Under the pieces are notes generated by a model. That model was not told where the DNA came from. It ran no database searches and was given only the letters and a program-made list of their open reading frames with translations. From NCBI RefSeq assembly GCF_020616155.1, contig NZ_CP085530.1, positions 77,501 through 141,500 of the forward strand: a DNA stretch of 64,000 bases, in the 5' to 3' direction. Numbering within the stretch: position 1 is the stretch's first letter; every line of letters starts with the position of its first letter. The DNA is from Vogesella sp. XCS3. GTDB lineage: Bacteria > Pseudomonadota > Gammaproteobacteria > Burkholderiales > Chromobacteriaceae. The position numbers were made by a program, and so were the translations under genes. Shown here piece after piece: positions 55,558-64,000 of the stretch.

Positions 55558-55817
55558 GTTTGCTCTCCTAGTTGTGTCGGGTGGCGGGCACCGGCAATAA
55601 ACCCTGGGGTCCGTCCGGTTTTACCGCGTCTGGCACGCACTGTAGCGGTAGGCAAATCGTGTGTCAGTTGGGGCTGCCCCTTGCGGGAAAACCCTTGCGG
55701 GGTAACCCTTGTAGCGGTTTTTTGATCGGGATGGCCGGCGTCTGTGGCGGAAGGCGGGAGCGGAAAACAGGCAGTAGCAGGGGCAAACGGGCGCCTGCCG
55801 GACGTGTACCGGCAGGC
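55558..55817. other. Noncoding gap between lldP and lpxH
   Basis: About 290 bp, upstream of lldP and downstream of lpxH. No gene is supported. It holds the lldP promoter by position, and its right end carries an inverted pair of repeat motifs. Confidence 0.5.
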
Positions 55818-55844
55818 AAGGTTGGCCGCAGTGTGCGGCCAACC
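55818..55844. repeat. Inverted pair of uptake-sequence-like motifs after lpxH
   Basis: Perfect 11-bp inverted repeat GGTTGGCCGCA-GTG-TGCGGCCAACC, including an exact 13-mer at 55818-55830. It lies 5 bp after the lpxH stop codon on the minus strand and may end its transcript although no T-tract follows. Confidence 0.85.
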
Positions 55845-55849
55845 ATGGC

Positions 55850-56575
55850 TTACAGTGACAGCGGGTGGGCACTGACGCCGTGTTCGTCCAGGCGCAGGTA
55901 GCCGCCGCGGCCGGCGTACCAGTCGGCGATGACCCAGCGCTGGCGGATTTCACCGTTCAGCGCTTGCGTGTGGCAGGCCGGCCGGTGGGTGTGGCCGTGG
56001 ATCAGCGTGGCTCCCGGGTAGGCAGCCAGCAGCGCATCGATGGCGGCCGGGGTGACATCGCCCATCTCGTTCAGGCCTTCGTCCTGTTTTTTAGCCTGGC
56101 TCATACCGCGTATCTGCTGGGCGATGGCGTGGCGCTCGGCCAGCGGCTTTTGCAGGAAGGCGGCCTGCCAGGCTGGCTGGCGCACCATGGCGCGAAACTG
56201 CTGGTAGGCCGCGTCGTCGGTGCACTGGCCGTCGCCGTGCACCAGCACATAGGGTTGGCCGCTATGGTTCAGCAGGTGGGGTTCGTCCAGCAGGGTGGCG
56301 CCACTGGCGGCGGCAAAGCCTGCGCCCAGCAGAAAGTCACGGTTGCCGCGCATCACATACAAGGGCGTGCCGGTGCTGAACGCCTGCATGGCGGCCAGCA
56401 TGTCGTGCACAAAGGGGTCGTTGTCGTCGTCGCCTACCCAGTACTCGAACAGGTCGCCCAGGATATACAGCGCGTCGATCTGCCCGCGCCAGCTCGCCAG
56501 CGTGCGGGTAAACAGCTGCCCCAGCCAGGGCTCGCCCGGGTGCAGGTGCAGGTCGGATATAAAGTGTATGGCCAT
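55850..56575 (-). CDS. lpxH: UDP-2,3-diacylglucosamine hydrolase
   Basis: Makes lipid X in lipid A synthesis at the inner membrane surface. 241 residues of the calcineurin-like phosphoesterase fold, with all metal motifs: SDLHLH, ILGDLFEYW, RGNRDFLLG, VLVHGD and the late GATLIHGHTHRP. Length and start are normal. It follows ppiB on the same strand, an arrangement seen in relatives. Confidence 0.95.
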   Translation of the reverse strand: MAIHFISDLHLHPGEPWLGQLFTRTLASWRGQIDALYILGDLFEYWVGDDDNDPFVHDMLAAMQAFSTGTPLYVMRGNRDFLLGAGFAAASGATLLDEPHLLNHSGQPYVLVHGDGQCTDDAAYQQFRAMVRQPAWQAAFLQKPLAERHAIAQQIRGMSQAKKQDEGLNEMGDVTPAAIDALLAAYPGATLIHGHTHRPACHTQALNGEIRQRWVIADWYAGRGGYLRLDEHGVSAHPLSL

Positions 56576-56587
56576 GTGTAAGTCATG

Positions 56588-56612
56588 AAAAAAGGCCGCA
56601 CGAGGCGGCCTG
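56588..56612 (-). terminator. ppiB terminator
   Basis: On the minus strand: AGGCCGC / GCGGCCT stem with a short loop and TTTTTT tail, 12 bp after ppiB. lpxH begins just beyond it. Confidence 0.85.
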
Positions 56613-56623
56613 TACAGGGCAGC

Positions 56624-57121
56624 TTAGCCCTGGATGATTTCTGCTTTTTCGATGATCACTGCCTCGGACGGTACGTCCTGGTGGCCACCTTTGCGGCCGG
56701 TGGCCACGGTCTTGATGCGGTCAACCACGTCCTGGCCTTGTACCACCTGGCCGAATACGCAGTAACCCCAGCCTTGCATGGTTTCGCTGCGGAAATCCAG
56801 GAAGTCGTTATCGGACACGTTGATGAAGAACTGGGCGCTGGCCGAATGCGGGTCCGGGGTGCGGGCCATGGCAATGGTGTAGGTCTTGTTGGACAGGCCG
56901 TTGTTGGCTTCGTTTTCGATGGTGTCGCGGGTGTCTTTTTGCTGCATGTCGGCAGTGAAGCCGCCACCCTGGATCATGAAACCGTTGATGACGCGGTGAA
57001 AGATGGTGCCATCGTAGTGGCCGTCGATCACGTACTGCTCGAAGTTGGCCGCAGTTTTCGGGGCCTTGTCGGCAAACAGTTCCAGAACGATGTCGCCGTG
57101 GTTGGTAGTCAGCTTGATCAT
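56624..57121 (-). CDS. ppiB: Cytoplasmic peptidyl-prolyl cis-trans isomerase (cyclophilin) PpiB
   Basis: 165 residues of the cyclophilin fold without a signal peptide. Opens [27 protein letters not shown] and has [13 protein letters not shown] with the catalytic Arg, and [15 protein letters not shown]. It speeds folding at proline bonds in the cytoplasm. It lies 17 bp after ppiA on the same strand. Confidence 0.94.
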   Translation of the reverse strand: MIKLTTNHGDIVLELFADKAPKTAANFEQYVIDGHYDGTIFHRVINGFMIQGGGFTADMQQKDTRDTIENEANNGLSNKTYTIAMARTPDPHSASAQFFINVSDNDFLDFRSETMQGWGYCVFGQVVQGQDVVDRIKTVATGRKGGHQDVPSEAVIIEKAEIIQG

Positions 57122-57138
57122 GTTGTTTATCCTTGCTA

Positions 57139-57702
57139 TCAGGGTTTATAGGTGGCTTTGGTAATAACGACAGGCTCGATAGGCACATCCTGCATGCCAC
57201 CTATCATGGCGGTGCGGGCTTTGGAAATGCGGTTTACCACATCCATGCCGGCCGTTACTTTGCCAAATACGGCATAACCCCAGCCCTGCGGGGTTTTGCT
57301 GCGGTAATCGAGAAAATCGTTGTTCACCAGGTTGATGAAAAACTGTGCCGTGGCAGAATTCGGGTCATTGGTACGCGCCATGGCAATGCTGCCGATCACG
57401 TTTTTCAGGCCATTGTCGGCTTCGTTGGCGATAGGGCTGCGGGTAGGCTTCTGGGCCAGCTCGCCGTCCTTGATGGCAAAACCGCCACCCTGGATCATGA
57501 AGCCGTCAATCACACGGTGAAACAGGGTGCCGTTGTAGTGGCCGGCTTTGACGTAGGCGACAAAGTTCTCTACTGATTTGGGCGCACGTGCGGCGTCCAG
57601 CTCGATGGTAATCAGGCCTTTATTGGTAGCCAGTTCGACGGTAGGGGCAGCCAGTGCCGACAGCGGCAGTAGCATCAACAGGGAGCACAGCAGTTTTTTC
57701 AT
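57139..57702 (-). CDS. ppiA: Periplasmic peptidyl-prolyl cis-trans isomerase (cyclophilin) PpiA
   Basis: 187 residues. A cleavable signal [19 protein letters not shown] puts it in the periplasm. The cyclophilin core has [15 protein letters not shown] and [15 protein letters not shown], nearly parallel to the adjacent cytoplasmic paralogue ppiB, so the pair probably arose by tandem duplication. The two are co-transcribed. Divergent from flgP. Confidence 0.93.
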   Translation of the reverse strand: MKKLLCSLLMLLPLSALAAPTVELATNKGLITIELDAARAPKSVENFVAYVKAGHYNGTLFHRVIDGFMIQGGGFAIKDGELAQKPTRSPIANEADNGLKNVIGSIAMARTNDPNSATAQFFINLVNNDFLDYRSKTPQGWGYAVFGKVTAGMDVVNRISKARTAMIGGMQDVPIEPVVITKATYKP

Positions 57703-57885
57703 GATGAACTAGAGTCCTAGAGTGCGGGCGGCTGGCAGTTTATCACGCCGGCCAGCATGCGGTAGATTGCGCAAGGTCAGGGCGGCTTTCTAAATTAAAA
57801 GTGTAAGCTGGCTCAAGATTTTTATTTGATGTCCGATAAGACGATGTAGCTACAAAATGATTTGGATACTCGGCGGAGCGAAATA

Positions 57886-58620
57886 ATGAAGAATATCACC
57901 CGAATGATTCCCGGCTTGCTGGCCATGACCGTGCTGTCGGCCTGCGCCTCTGCGCCTGCGGCCAACACTGCGGGTGAGGGCTGGTCTGTGGTGGCGGTGG
58001 CCCCTGCAGCTGCCGACGCGCATGGCGCAGTGACGACCGCGCCGGCAGTGGGCGGTAGCCACGAGCAGCCAGGTATTTCGCGCCAGCCTGTCATGTCCCC
58101 GGGCGGGATAATGATGGGCGGGGCCTATGTCGGCCCTTTGGCAGACCCGCCGGTAGAGCATAAGCAAGAGGCATTCAATGCCTTGCGCATCCGCGTGGTG
58201 GGCTACGGTGCGCCGCCAAACAGCAAAGAGCTGTCGCCGGTGCAGCGCCGTCTGCTAGCCATGCGGGCTTCGCAGCTGGACGCCTATCGTGCCGTGGCCG
58301 AGCAGGTGCAGGGCTTTAAACTGTCCGGTAGCAGCTCGGTGGGTAATCTGGTAACGGTCAACGATACTTTCCGCGTATACGTGGATGCCTATCTGCGCGG
58401 CGTGCGTTTGCTGTCTACCGAGTTCAAAGCCGATGGCAGCAGCGAAACCATTGCCGAAGTGGTACTGGATGAAGGCTTCTTCAAAGCGTATCGTACCGCT
58501 TTGGTCAGCGCGGGCAATGTCGCCGCTGCGTCGCGGGTGATGCCTGCCGCAGACGGTAGCAAGCTGGGCTGCACCGATAGTGGCTGTGTATACGGCGGGG
58601 ATTTCTACGTTTCGCACTAG
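57886..58620 (+). CDS. flgP: Flagellar outer-membrane lipoprotein FlgP (LPP20 family)
   Basis: 244 residues. Start at 57886 follows CGGAG and gives a lipoprotein signal with Cys20 (LLAMTVLSACASAPA). After an Ala/Gly-rich linker, the core LRIRVVGYGAPPNSKELSPV, then QRRLLAMRASQLDAYRAVAE and SVGNLVTVNDTFRVYVDAYL is the LPP20/FlgP domain. In Vibrio and Campylobacter, FlgP forms the basal-disk ring around the flagellar motor. The following gene is flgT-like, which supports this. Confidence 0.82.
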   Translation: MKNITRMIPGLLAMTVLSACASAPAANTAGEGWSVVAVAPAAADAHGAVTTAPAVGGSHEQPGISRQPVMSPGGIMMGGAYVGPLADPPVEHKQEAFNALRIRVVGYGAPPNSKELSPVQRRLLAMRASQLDAYRAVAEQVQGFKLSGSSSVGNLVTVNDTFRVYVDAYLRGVRLLSTEFKADGSSETIAEVVLDEGFFKAYRTALVSAGNVAAASRVMPAADGSKLGCTDSGCVYGGDFYVSH

Positions 58621-58623
58621 GAC

Positions 58624-59910
58624 ATGATGCGACTATCCATTCTGTTACGCGCCGCCTGTTGGGCGGCGTTTGTTTTCGCGCTACCGGGCGCGCAGGCCGA
58701 GGTATACCAGGCAGAGGGCGTAGCTTCGCTGGAAGCTGGCCGTGTGGCTGCGCGCGAGGCGGCCATTGATGATGCCTTGCGCCAGATTGCCATTACCCAC
58801 CGCGGCGGCATGCTGGCGTCCAGCCAGGTGGTGGCTGGCTTGCAAACGGCAGAAAGCATGATGCTGGGGCCTTTGAGCTTGCCGGGTAAAACGCGCGTCT
58901 TGTCCGAGACCCTGCGCGATGGCCTGTTGCTGGTGCGGATAGAGCACGATACCGATGCCGGTGACGGCGACGGCGAGCAGAAAGCCGATGCCTGCCAGCG
59001 TGCTGCCATGCCGCCTGGGCGCTTTCTGGCGCGCCGTATCGTTACCAGCTATTTCCAGCTGGAGCGGCCGGCTGATGCCAGCGATCTGGGCAGCATTGCC
59101 GTATGGTTTCCGGGCGAGCTGGTAAGGCTGTTCAACCTGCGCCGTGAAACGCAGGCGCTCTACGCCGGTACCATGTCGATCTTCCCTGGCGGGCGCATGC
59201 TGGAAGCGACGGCTGCCGCCGACACGGTGCGCGAAATCGGCCGCCGAGAGGGTGCGCAGTTTGTGCTGGCCGGGCGCATTATCGACACCGCCGTCACCCG
59301 CCGCGAGCCCCGTGTGGGTGTGTTCGGTGCTGGTACGCCAAGCGGGCAGGGTACGTATTACACCGGGCCACTGGCTGGTTTGCTGGGTATGTCGGTGCGC
59401 AATGTGCCGGTAGAGCGCCGTTTCGAGATCGAATACTGGCTGTACGACACCCTGAGTGGCGGGGTCTTGCTACGCGACAACCTGCGCCGCGTGGCGCGCG
59501 GGGATGTGCACGCGCAGTCTAGCCGCGTGTTTAACGTTGATGCCATGGTGGAGTCCGAGTACGGGCAGGCGATGGGTCAGGTGCTGGAAGAGGTCGCTGC
59601 CAAGGTGTCCGGTGCCGTGCAGTGCCTGCCATTTGCCACGCGCGTTGCCCGAGTAGAGGGCGACAAGGTGTATCTGTCAGCCGGTGCGCTGGATGGCCTG
59701 GCCGTGCGCGACCGCCTGGTGGTGTACAAACCGCGCCCGGCTACCGAGATCCGCCGTATCGATGGCGAGGTGCTGGGTGTGCCCGAACTGCAGCTGGGCG
59801 ATGTGGAAATCGAGCAGGTACAGCCCCGCTTTGCGGTGGCCCGTTTGCGTAACGGAAAACTGAAAATAGACGTAGGTGATTGGGTAAGGTTCCCGGTTTT
59901 GCCTAAATAA
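58624..59910 (+). CDS. flgT: Flagellar H-ring protein FlgT-like
   Basis: 428 residues with a signal peptide (ending GAQA, about residue 24). Three parts as in Vibrio FlgT: N-domain YQAEGVASLEAGRVAAREAA, middle domain with FQLERPADASDLGSI and REGAQFVLAGRIIDTAV, and C-domain with VYLSAGALDGLAVRDRLVVY. FlgT surrounds the LP ring and anchors stator proteins. It starts 3 bp after flgP, so the two are an operon. No other flagellar gene is in the window. Confidence 0.8.
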   Translation: MMRLSILLRAACWAAFVFALPGAQAEVYQAEGVASLEAGRVAAREAAIDDALRQIAITHRGGMLASSQVVAGLQTAESMMLGPLSLPGKTRVLSETLRDGLLLVRIEHDTDAGDGDGEQKADACQRAAMPPGRFLARRIVTSYFQLERPADASDLGSIAVWFPGELVRLFNLRRETQALYAGTMSIFPGGRMLEATAAADTVREIGRREGAQFVLAGRIIDTAVTRREPRVGVFGAGTPSGQGTYYTGPLAGLLGMSVRNVPVERRFEIEYWLYDTLSGGVLLRDNLRRVARGDVHAQSSRVFNVDAMVESEYGQAMGQVLEEVAAKVSGAVQCLPFATRVARVEGDKVYLSAGALDGLAVRDRLVVYKPRPATEIRRIDGEVLGVPELQLGDVEIEQVQPRFAVARLRNGKLKIDVGDWVRFPVLPK

Positions 59911-59932
59911 TTCTGAAATACGAAATGGTGTT

Positions 59933-59951
59933 GATAATGGTTCTCTTCACT
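59933..59951 (+). promoter_or_regulatory. Weak Fur-box-like sequence upstream of fbpA
   Basis: GATAATGGTTCTCTTCACT matches about 12 of 19 positions of the Fur consensus and precedes the iron-transport gene by 64 bp. Iron control is expected for fbpABC, but this match is weak. Confidence 0.35.
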
Positions 59952-60015
59952 GTTTATACTCGGCCCCCATGTTGATACACCTTGCCCTTGCCGGGCAATG
60001 AACAAGGAGCGGGTC

Positions 60016-61008
60016 ATGAAGAAACAAGTAATGTTGGCTGCGGTACTGGCAGCGTTGAGTGGTGTGGCCATGGCAGAAGAAGTCACGCTGTACACCGCGC
60101 GTGCCGAGCAGCTGATCAAGCCGATTCTGGAAGCCTACGAGAAAGAAACCGGCGTGAAGGTGAATGTGGTCAGCGGCGGCGAAGGCCCACTGATGGAACG
60201 CCTGAAAGCGGAAGGCACCAACACCCCTGCTGACATCTTCATGACGGTAGATGCTGGCAACCTGTGGCAAGCCAGCAATATGGGCCTGTTCCAGCCTGTT
60301 AAATCAGCAGCGCTGGCGGCCAACATTCCGGCCAACCTGCGTGACCCGGCGGGTAACTGGTTCGGCCTGTCCGTACGTGCCCGTACCATTTTCTTCAACA
60401 AGAAAACCGTGAAGCCGGAGCAGCTGTCCAGCTACGAAGACCTGGCCGACGCCAAGTGGAAAGGCCGCCTGTGCCTGCGTACTTCCAAGAAAGTGTATAA
60501 CCAGTCGCTGGTAGGCACCATGATCGCCGACAAGGGCGTGGCTGCTACTGAAAAAGTGGTAAAAGGCTGGGTAGACAACCTGGCTGCGCCGGTATTTGCG
60601 GATGATACCAAGATGCTGGAAGCGATCGATGCTGGCCAGTGTGACGTGGGCATCGCCAACACCTATTACTACGGCCGCCTGCTGAAGAAGAGCCCGAACC
60701 TGCAAGTTGGCATCTTCTGGGCTAACCAGAAACAGAACGGCGTGCACGTTAACGTGTCTGGCGCCGGTGTGACCAAGCACGCCAAGAACCCGAAAGGTGC
60801 CGTAAAGCTGCTGGAATGGCTGTCGTCCGAAAAAGCGCAGAAGCTGTACGCCGATATCGACATGGAGTTCTCGGCCAACCCGAAAGTGAAAGCCAATGCT
60901 ACCGTGGCATCGTGGGGCAGCTTCAAGTCTGACCTGATCAACGTATCCGAAGCCGGCGCCAAGCAGGCTGAGGCGGTGAAACTGATGGACCGCATGGGCT
61001 ACAAGTAA
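60016..61008 (+). CDS. fbpA: Ferric-iron ABC transporter substrate-binding protein (FbpA-like)
   Basis: 330 residues with a Sec signal ([20 protein letters not shown]) and AAGGAG ribosome site before ATG 60016. It binds Fe3+ in the periplasm. Family features are [34 protein letters not shown] and [14 protein letters not shown], with the adjacent tyrosines that coordinate iron. Followed by its permease and ATPase. Confidence 0.92.
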   Translation: MKKQVMLAAVLAALSGVAMAEEVTLYTARAEQLIKPILEAYEKETGVKVNVVSGGEGPLMERLKAEGTNTPADIFMTVDAGNLWQASNMGLFQPVKSAALAANIPANLRDPAGNWFGLSVRARTIFFNKKTVKPEQLSSYEDLADAKWKGRLCLRTSKKVYNQSLVGTMIADKGVAATEKVVKGWVDNLAAPVFADDTKMLEAIDAGQCDVGIANTYYYGRLLKKSPNLQVGIFWANQKQNGVHVNVSGAGVTKHAKNPKGAVKLLEWLSSEKAQKLYADIDMEFSANPKVKANATVASWGSFKSDLINVSEAGAKQAEAVKLMDRMGYK

Positions 61009-61039
61009 GCCTGAACCTGCCGGTAGATGGCAGGTAAGC

Positions 61040-61066
61040 GGGGGCGCTGCGGCGCCCCTGTTTTCT
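61040..61066 (+). terminator. Hairpin between fbpA and fbpB (partial terminator)
   Basis: GGGGCGC / GCGCCCC stem with a TGTTTTC tail, 32 bp after fbpA. It would allow more binding protein than permease to be made, as usual in such operons. Confidence 0.75.
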
Positions 61067-61151
61067 TGCGGTTCCCTTTTTCTGCTGCGCTGTCTTTTCT
61101 TCATGGCGCAGCTGCAACGATAATGCTTCCTTTTCTTGCCCTTTTATTGCC

Positions 61152-62762
61152 ATGAGCCGCCTGCACACGCTTGTGATCCCTTGGCTACTGGCCTGCCTGA
61201 TTGCCCTGTGCACCATCGTGCCGCTGGGCGTGGTGATGTTGTCTGCCCTGACGCCAGACCCGGCCATCTGGTCGCACCTGATCGAATTCACGCTGCCCGA
61301 GCTGTTCAAGAACACCGCCGTCATGCTGTTGGGTGTCAGTGCGGGTGTGCTGTTGCTGGGCGTCAGCCTGGCCTGGCTGGTGGCGGTGTACGATTTTCCC
61401 GGCCGCCGTATCTTCAACTGGGCGCTGATGCTGCCGCTGGCGATGCCAGCCTACGTGATGGCTTTTGCCCAGGTGGGGTTGCTGGAATTTACCGGCCCGG
61501 TGCAGACCTGGCTGCGGCCGCATTTCGACGATATGCGCTGGTTTCCCGAGATACGCAGTAGCTGGGGTCTGGTGCTGGTGATGTCGCTGGCGTTTTACCC
61601 TTATGTATACCTGCTTAGCCGCAATGCTTTTGCCACCATGGGCCGCCGTGCGCTGGAAGTGGGGCAGAGCCTGGGCTTGTCGCGCAGCCAGGGCTTCTGG
61701 CGCATTGCCCTGCCCATGGCGCGGCCGTGGGTTGCCGGCGGGCTGATTCTGGTGGTGATGGAAAGCCTGGCCGACTTTGGTACCGTGGCGGTGTTCAATT
61801 ACGACACCTTTACCAGTGCCATCTACAAAGCCTGGTTTGCGCTGTTTTCGCTGGATACCGCCAAGCAGATCGCCTCGTTGCTGGTGATGCTGGTGTTTGT
61901 GGTGCTGGTGCTGGAGCAGCGCAGCCGTGGCCGCCGTGCTTACGCTCAGGCGGGGCGTGCCGCACCGCAGCCGCGCTTGCCGCTGGCGGGCTGGCGTGGC
62001 TGGGCGGCCACGTTGGCCGCAGGCAGCGTGCTGCTGCTGGCTTTTGTCATTCCGATGTTGCAGCTGCTGTACTGGGCTTCGCTGGATTTTGCCAACCAGT
62101 TCAGCAGCGATTTTCTGGGCTACGCCTGGCGCTCGGTCAGCCTGTCGCTGATCGCGGCTGTGCTGGTAACGGCTATCGCGCTGGTGCTGGCCTACCTGGT
62201 GCGCCGTCAGGGCAGCCGGGCCATGCGCAACCTGGCGCGGGTGGCCACCATGGGCTACGCCATCCCCGGTACCGTGCTGGCAGTGGGGGTGTTTGTGCCG
62301 GTGGCGTGGCTGGATAACCAGATCATTGCCGCTATGGGCTGGCAGGGCGAAGTGACGGCGGTGCTGAAAGGTACGCTACTGGCCATGCTGCTGGCTTTTG
62401 TCGCGCGCTTTCTGGCGGTGGCGTACTCGTCGGTAGACACCGCCATGAACCGCATTACCCGCAGCCACGACGAGGCCGCGCGCAATCTGGGCTATTCGGG
62501 CTGGGCGCTGCTGCGCAGGGTCTATCTGCCGCTGTTGTCTGGCGGCCTGTTTACTGGCGTACTGATGGTGTTTGTCGATGTGATGAAAGAGATGCCCATC
62601 ACCCTGATGACCCGGCCCTTCGGCTGGGACACCTTGTCGGTACGTGTTTACAACATGACAGCCGAGGGCATGTGGGACCAGGCAGCGCTGCCGGCCATCG
62701 CCATCGTGCTGGTGGGGCTGATTCCCACCATCCTGCTGTCGCGCCAACGGGATGTTGCCTGA
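61152..62762 (+). CDS. fbpB: Ferric-iron ABC transporter permease (FbpB-like, two fused domains)
   Basis: 536 residues with about 12 membrane segments in two homologous halves, each with an EAA loop (RALEVGQSLGLSRSQGFWRI in the first, EAARNLGYSGWALLRRVYLP in the second). This fused form is standard for FbpB/SfuB. Start at ATG 61152. Its TGA stop overlaps the ATG of the ATPase gene. Confidence 0.92.
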   Translation: MSRLHTLVIPWLLACLIALCTIVPLGVVMLSALTPDPAIWSHLIEFTLPELFKNTAVMLLGVSAGVLLLGVSLAWLVAVYDFPGRRIFNWALMLPLAMPAYVMAFAQVGLLEFTGPVQTWLRPHFDDMRWFPEIRSSWGLVLVMSLAFYPYVYLLSRNAFATMGRRALEVGQSLGLSRSQGFWRIALPMARPWVAGGLILVVMESLADFGTVAVFNYDTFTSAIYKAWFALFSLDTAKQIASLLVMLVFVVLVLEQRSRGRRAYAQAGRAAPQPRLPLAGWRGWAATLAAGSVLLLAFVIPMLQLLYWASLDFANQFSSDFLGYAWRSVSLSLIAAVLVTAIALVLAYLVRRQGSRAMRNLARVATMGYAIPGTVLAVGVFVPVAWLDNQIIAAMGWQGEVTAVLKGTLLAMLLAFVARFLAVAYSSVDTAMNRITRSHDEAARNLGYSGWALLRRVYLPLLSGGLFTGVLMVFVDVMKEMPITLMTRPFGWDTLSVRVYNMTAEGMWDQAALPAIAIVLVGLIPTILLSRQRDVA

Positions 62763-63814
62763 TGAGTGCATTGCTAGAGTTACAGTCGGTGTCGCAACGC
62801 TACGGTGACAAGGCCGTGGTCAATGACATGAGCTTTACCCTGCAGCAGGGCGAGATCGCCTGCCTGCTGGGTAGCTCCGGTTGTGGCAAGACCACGGTGC
62901 TGCGCTGTATTGCCGGTTTCGAGCCTTTGGCCGGTGGCGAGATCCAGCTGGCGGGCCGCCGTATTGCCAGTGTGGCCAGCAGCGTGCCGGCGCATTTGCG
63001 CCAGATTGGCATGGTGTTTCAGGATTACGCGCTGTTTCCGCACCTGAATGTGCAGGAAAACGTGGGCTTTGGCCTGGGCAAGCTGAGCCGCAGCGAGCGC
63101 GAGGCCCGCGTGATGGCGGTGCTGGAGGTAGTAGGGTTGGCCGCGTACGCACAGGCCTTCCCGCACGAGCTGTCCGGTGGCCAGCAGCAGCGTGTGGCGC
63201 TGGCGCGGGCGCTGGCCCCCAAGCCCCAGCTGCTACTGCTGGACGAGCCGTTTTCCAATCTGGATGTCGACCTGCGCGAACGCTTGTCGCGCGAAGTGCG
63301 CGAGATCCTGAAATCGCAGGGCACCACCGCCATTCTGGTCACGCACGACCAGCACGAAGCGTTTGCCATGGCCGATAAGGTGGGGGTGATGCACCAGGGC
63401 CAGCTGCAGCAGTGGGCGCCGCCGTACGAGCTGTACCACGAGCCGGCCAGCCGTTACGTGGCCGACTTTATTGGCCAGGGTGCCTTTGTGCCGGGCAAGG
63501 TAACCGGCCCGCGCTGCGTGACGCTGGAGCTGGGCGAGTACTGCAGCGCCGTGCCGCGCCAGTTTGCCGAAGGCGACGAGGTAGACGTACTGCTGCGCCC
63601 GGACGACGTGGTGCACGACGATGCCAGCCCGGTAACGGCCAAGGTACTGGGAAAGGTATTTCGCGGCTCGGAGTTTCTGTACACGCTGCAGCTGGCCTCC
63701 GGGCAGCAGGTGCTGGCGCAGGTGCCCAGCCATCACAACCACGCCATCGGCGAGCCTATCGGTATCCGCCTGGAGCTGGACCACCTGATCGCATTCCGGC
63801 GCGAAGCGGCCTGA
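62762..63814 (+). CDS. fbpC: Ferric-iron ABC transporter ATP-binding protein (FbpC-like)
   Basis: 350 residues. Walker A GSSGCGKTT (residues about 37-45), signature LSGGQQQR, Walker B LLLLDEPFSNLD, switch His in LVTHDQHEAFAMADKV, and a C-terminal regulatory domain. Energises the FbpB permease. Start at 62762 overlaps the permease stop (TGATG). Confidence 0.93.
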   Translation: MSALLELQSVSQRYGDKAVVNDMSFTLQQGEIACLLGSSGCGKTTVLRCIAGFEPLAGGEIQLAGRRIASVASSVPAHLRQIGMVFQDYALFPHLNVQENVGFGLGKLSRSEREARVMAVLEVVGLAAYAQAFPHELSGGQQQRVALARALAPKPQLLLLDEPFSNLDVDLRERLSREVREILKSQGTTAILVTHDQHEAFAMADKVGVMHQGQLQQWAPPYELYHEPASRYVADFIGQGAFVPGKVTGPRCVTLELGEYCSAVPRQFAEGDEVDVLLRPDDVVHDDASPVTAKVLGKVFRGSEFLYTLQLASGQQVLAQVPSHHNHAIGEPIGIRLELDHLIAFRREAA

Positions 63815-63821
63815 TGCACCG

Positions 63822-63856
63822 TGCGGCCAATCTTGTCGTGTGAAAGGTTGGCCGCA
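63822..63856. repeat. Inverted pair of uptake-sequence-like motifs after fbpC
   Basis: TGCGGCCAATCTT (one mismatch) faces exact AAGGTTGGCCGCA (63844-63856) across a 9-bp spacer, 8 bp after the fbpC stop codon. Confidence 0.8.
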
Positions 63857-63866
63857 GCATAAATAA

Positions 63867-63896
63867 CAAGGCCCCGCGCAACTGCGCGGGGCCTTG
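63867..63896. terminator. Terminator-like hairpin between convergent genes
   Basis: CAAGGCCCCGCGCA / TGCGCGGGGCCTTG, a perfect 14-bp stem with an AC loop between fbpC and the convergent partial gene. There is only a weak T-tract on either side. Confidence 0.75.
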
Positions 63897-63922
63897 TACT
63901 GTGTGGCAGAGCCTGGCTTGAA

Positions 63923-64000
63923 TCAGCCCGATAGCCAGCTGTTAGGGTGTGCCTCCAGCCAGGTCTTGATGGACTTGGCGTCGTTCACGCGCGCCGCCGA
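63923..64000 (-). CDS. 3' end of an unidentified gene, cut by the window edge
   Basis: The minus strand is open from the window edge to TGA at 63923-63925; the last 25 codons read SAARVNDAKSIKTWLEAHPN and then SWLSG. The composition is protein-like and it ends just before the shared hairpin. Too short to name. Confidence 0.6.
   Translation of the reverse strand, partial: SAARVNDAKSIKTWLEAHPNSWLSG

Overview
The window comes from a high-GC beta-proteobacterium, most likely of the order Neisseriales and close to Chromobacteriaceae (Vogesella- or Chromobacterium-like). This placement is an inference from the rRNA, the gene content and the protein sequences, not a database result. It is ordinary chromosome: an rRNA operon end, dense housekeeping genes and transport or catabolic operons, with one complete IS4-family insertion sequence. 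I saw no prophage, plasmid functions, CRISPR array or biosynthetic island.

Layout. 1-2.4 kb: the 3' two thirds of a 23S rRNA gene, 5S rRNA and two terminators. 2.7-7.8 kb: proline catabolism (putA) and a branched-chain amino-acid type binding lipoprotein. 7.8-12.6 kb: an amine-catabolism operon (FAD oxidase, cupin, aldehyde dehydrogenase, small unknown protein) divergent from a LysR regulator. 12.7-14.1 kb: IS4-family element. 14.1-20.3 kb: ssb, YajR-like MFS, uvrA, a VOC protein and a LysE exporter. 20.4-25.8 kb: RND efflux pump with two rhodaneses and a small membrane protein. 25.9-30.6 kb: tail-anchored unknown protein, rdgC, two identical tRNA-Pro genes, gltX and a second LysE exporter divergent from a MocR regulator. 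32.4-35.1 kb: minor type IV pilin operon. 35.3-41.3 kb: ProQ-like RNA chaperone, macrodomain, cysK, a lipoprotein, YchJ-like protein, ohrR with glutathione peroxidase, dcd and bacterioferritin.

41.4-53.1 kb is a sugar unit: an OmpR-type regulator with a hybrid kinase, then a binding protein, two permeases, a GH13 alpha-glucosidase and an ATPase (the gene order of aglEFGAK), then a porin and a fructokinase. Together they could take in, import and cleave a fructose-containing alpha-glucoside such as sucrose. 53.2-57.7 kb: mscL, lldP, lpxH, ppiB, ppiA. 57.9-59.9 kb: flgP-flgT, outer parts of the Vibrio-type flagellar motor. 60.0-63.8 kb: an fbpABC ferric-iron importer. The window ends in the 3' tail of an unidentified minus-strand gene.

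The most unusual signal lies across the genes rather than in one of them. The 13-mer AAGGTTGGCCGCA occurs exactly ten times on the two strands, seven of them between genes, with many shorter copies. Several form inverted pairs at gene ends, and one pair is itself a terminator. This behaves like a DNA uptake sequence, but its core differs from the Neisseria dialects I know, and a type IV pilin operon lies in the same window.
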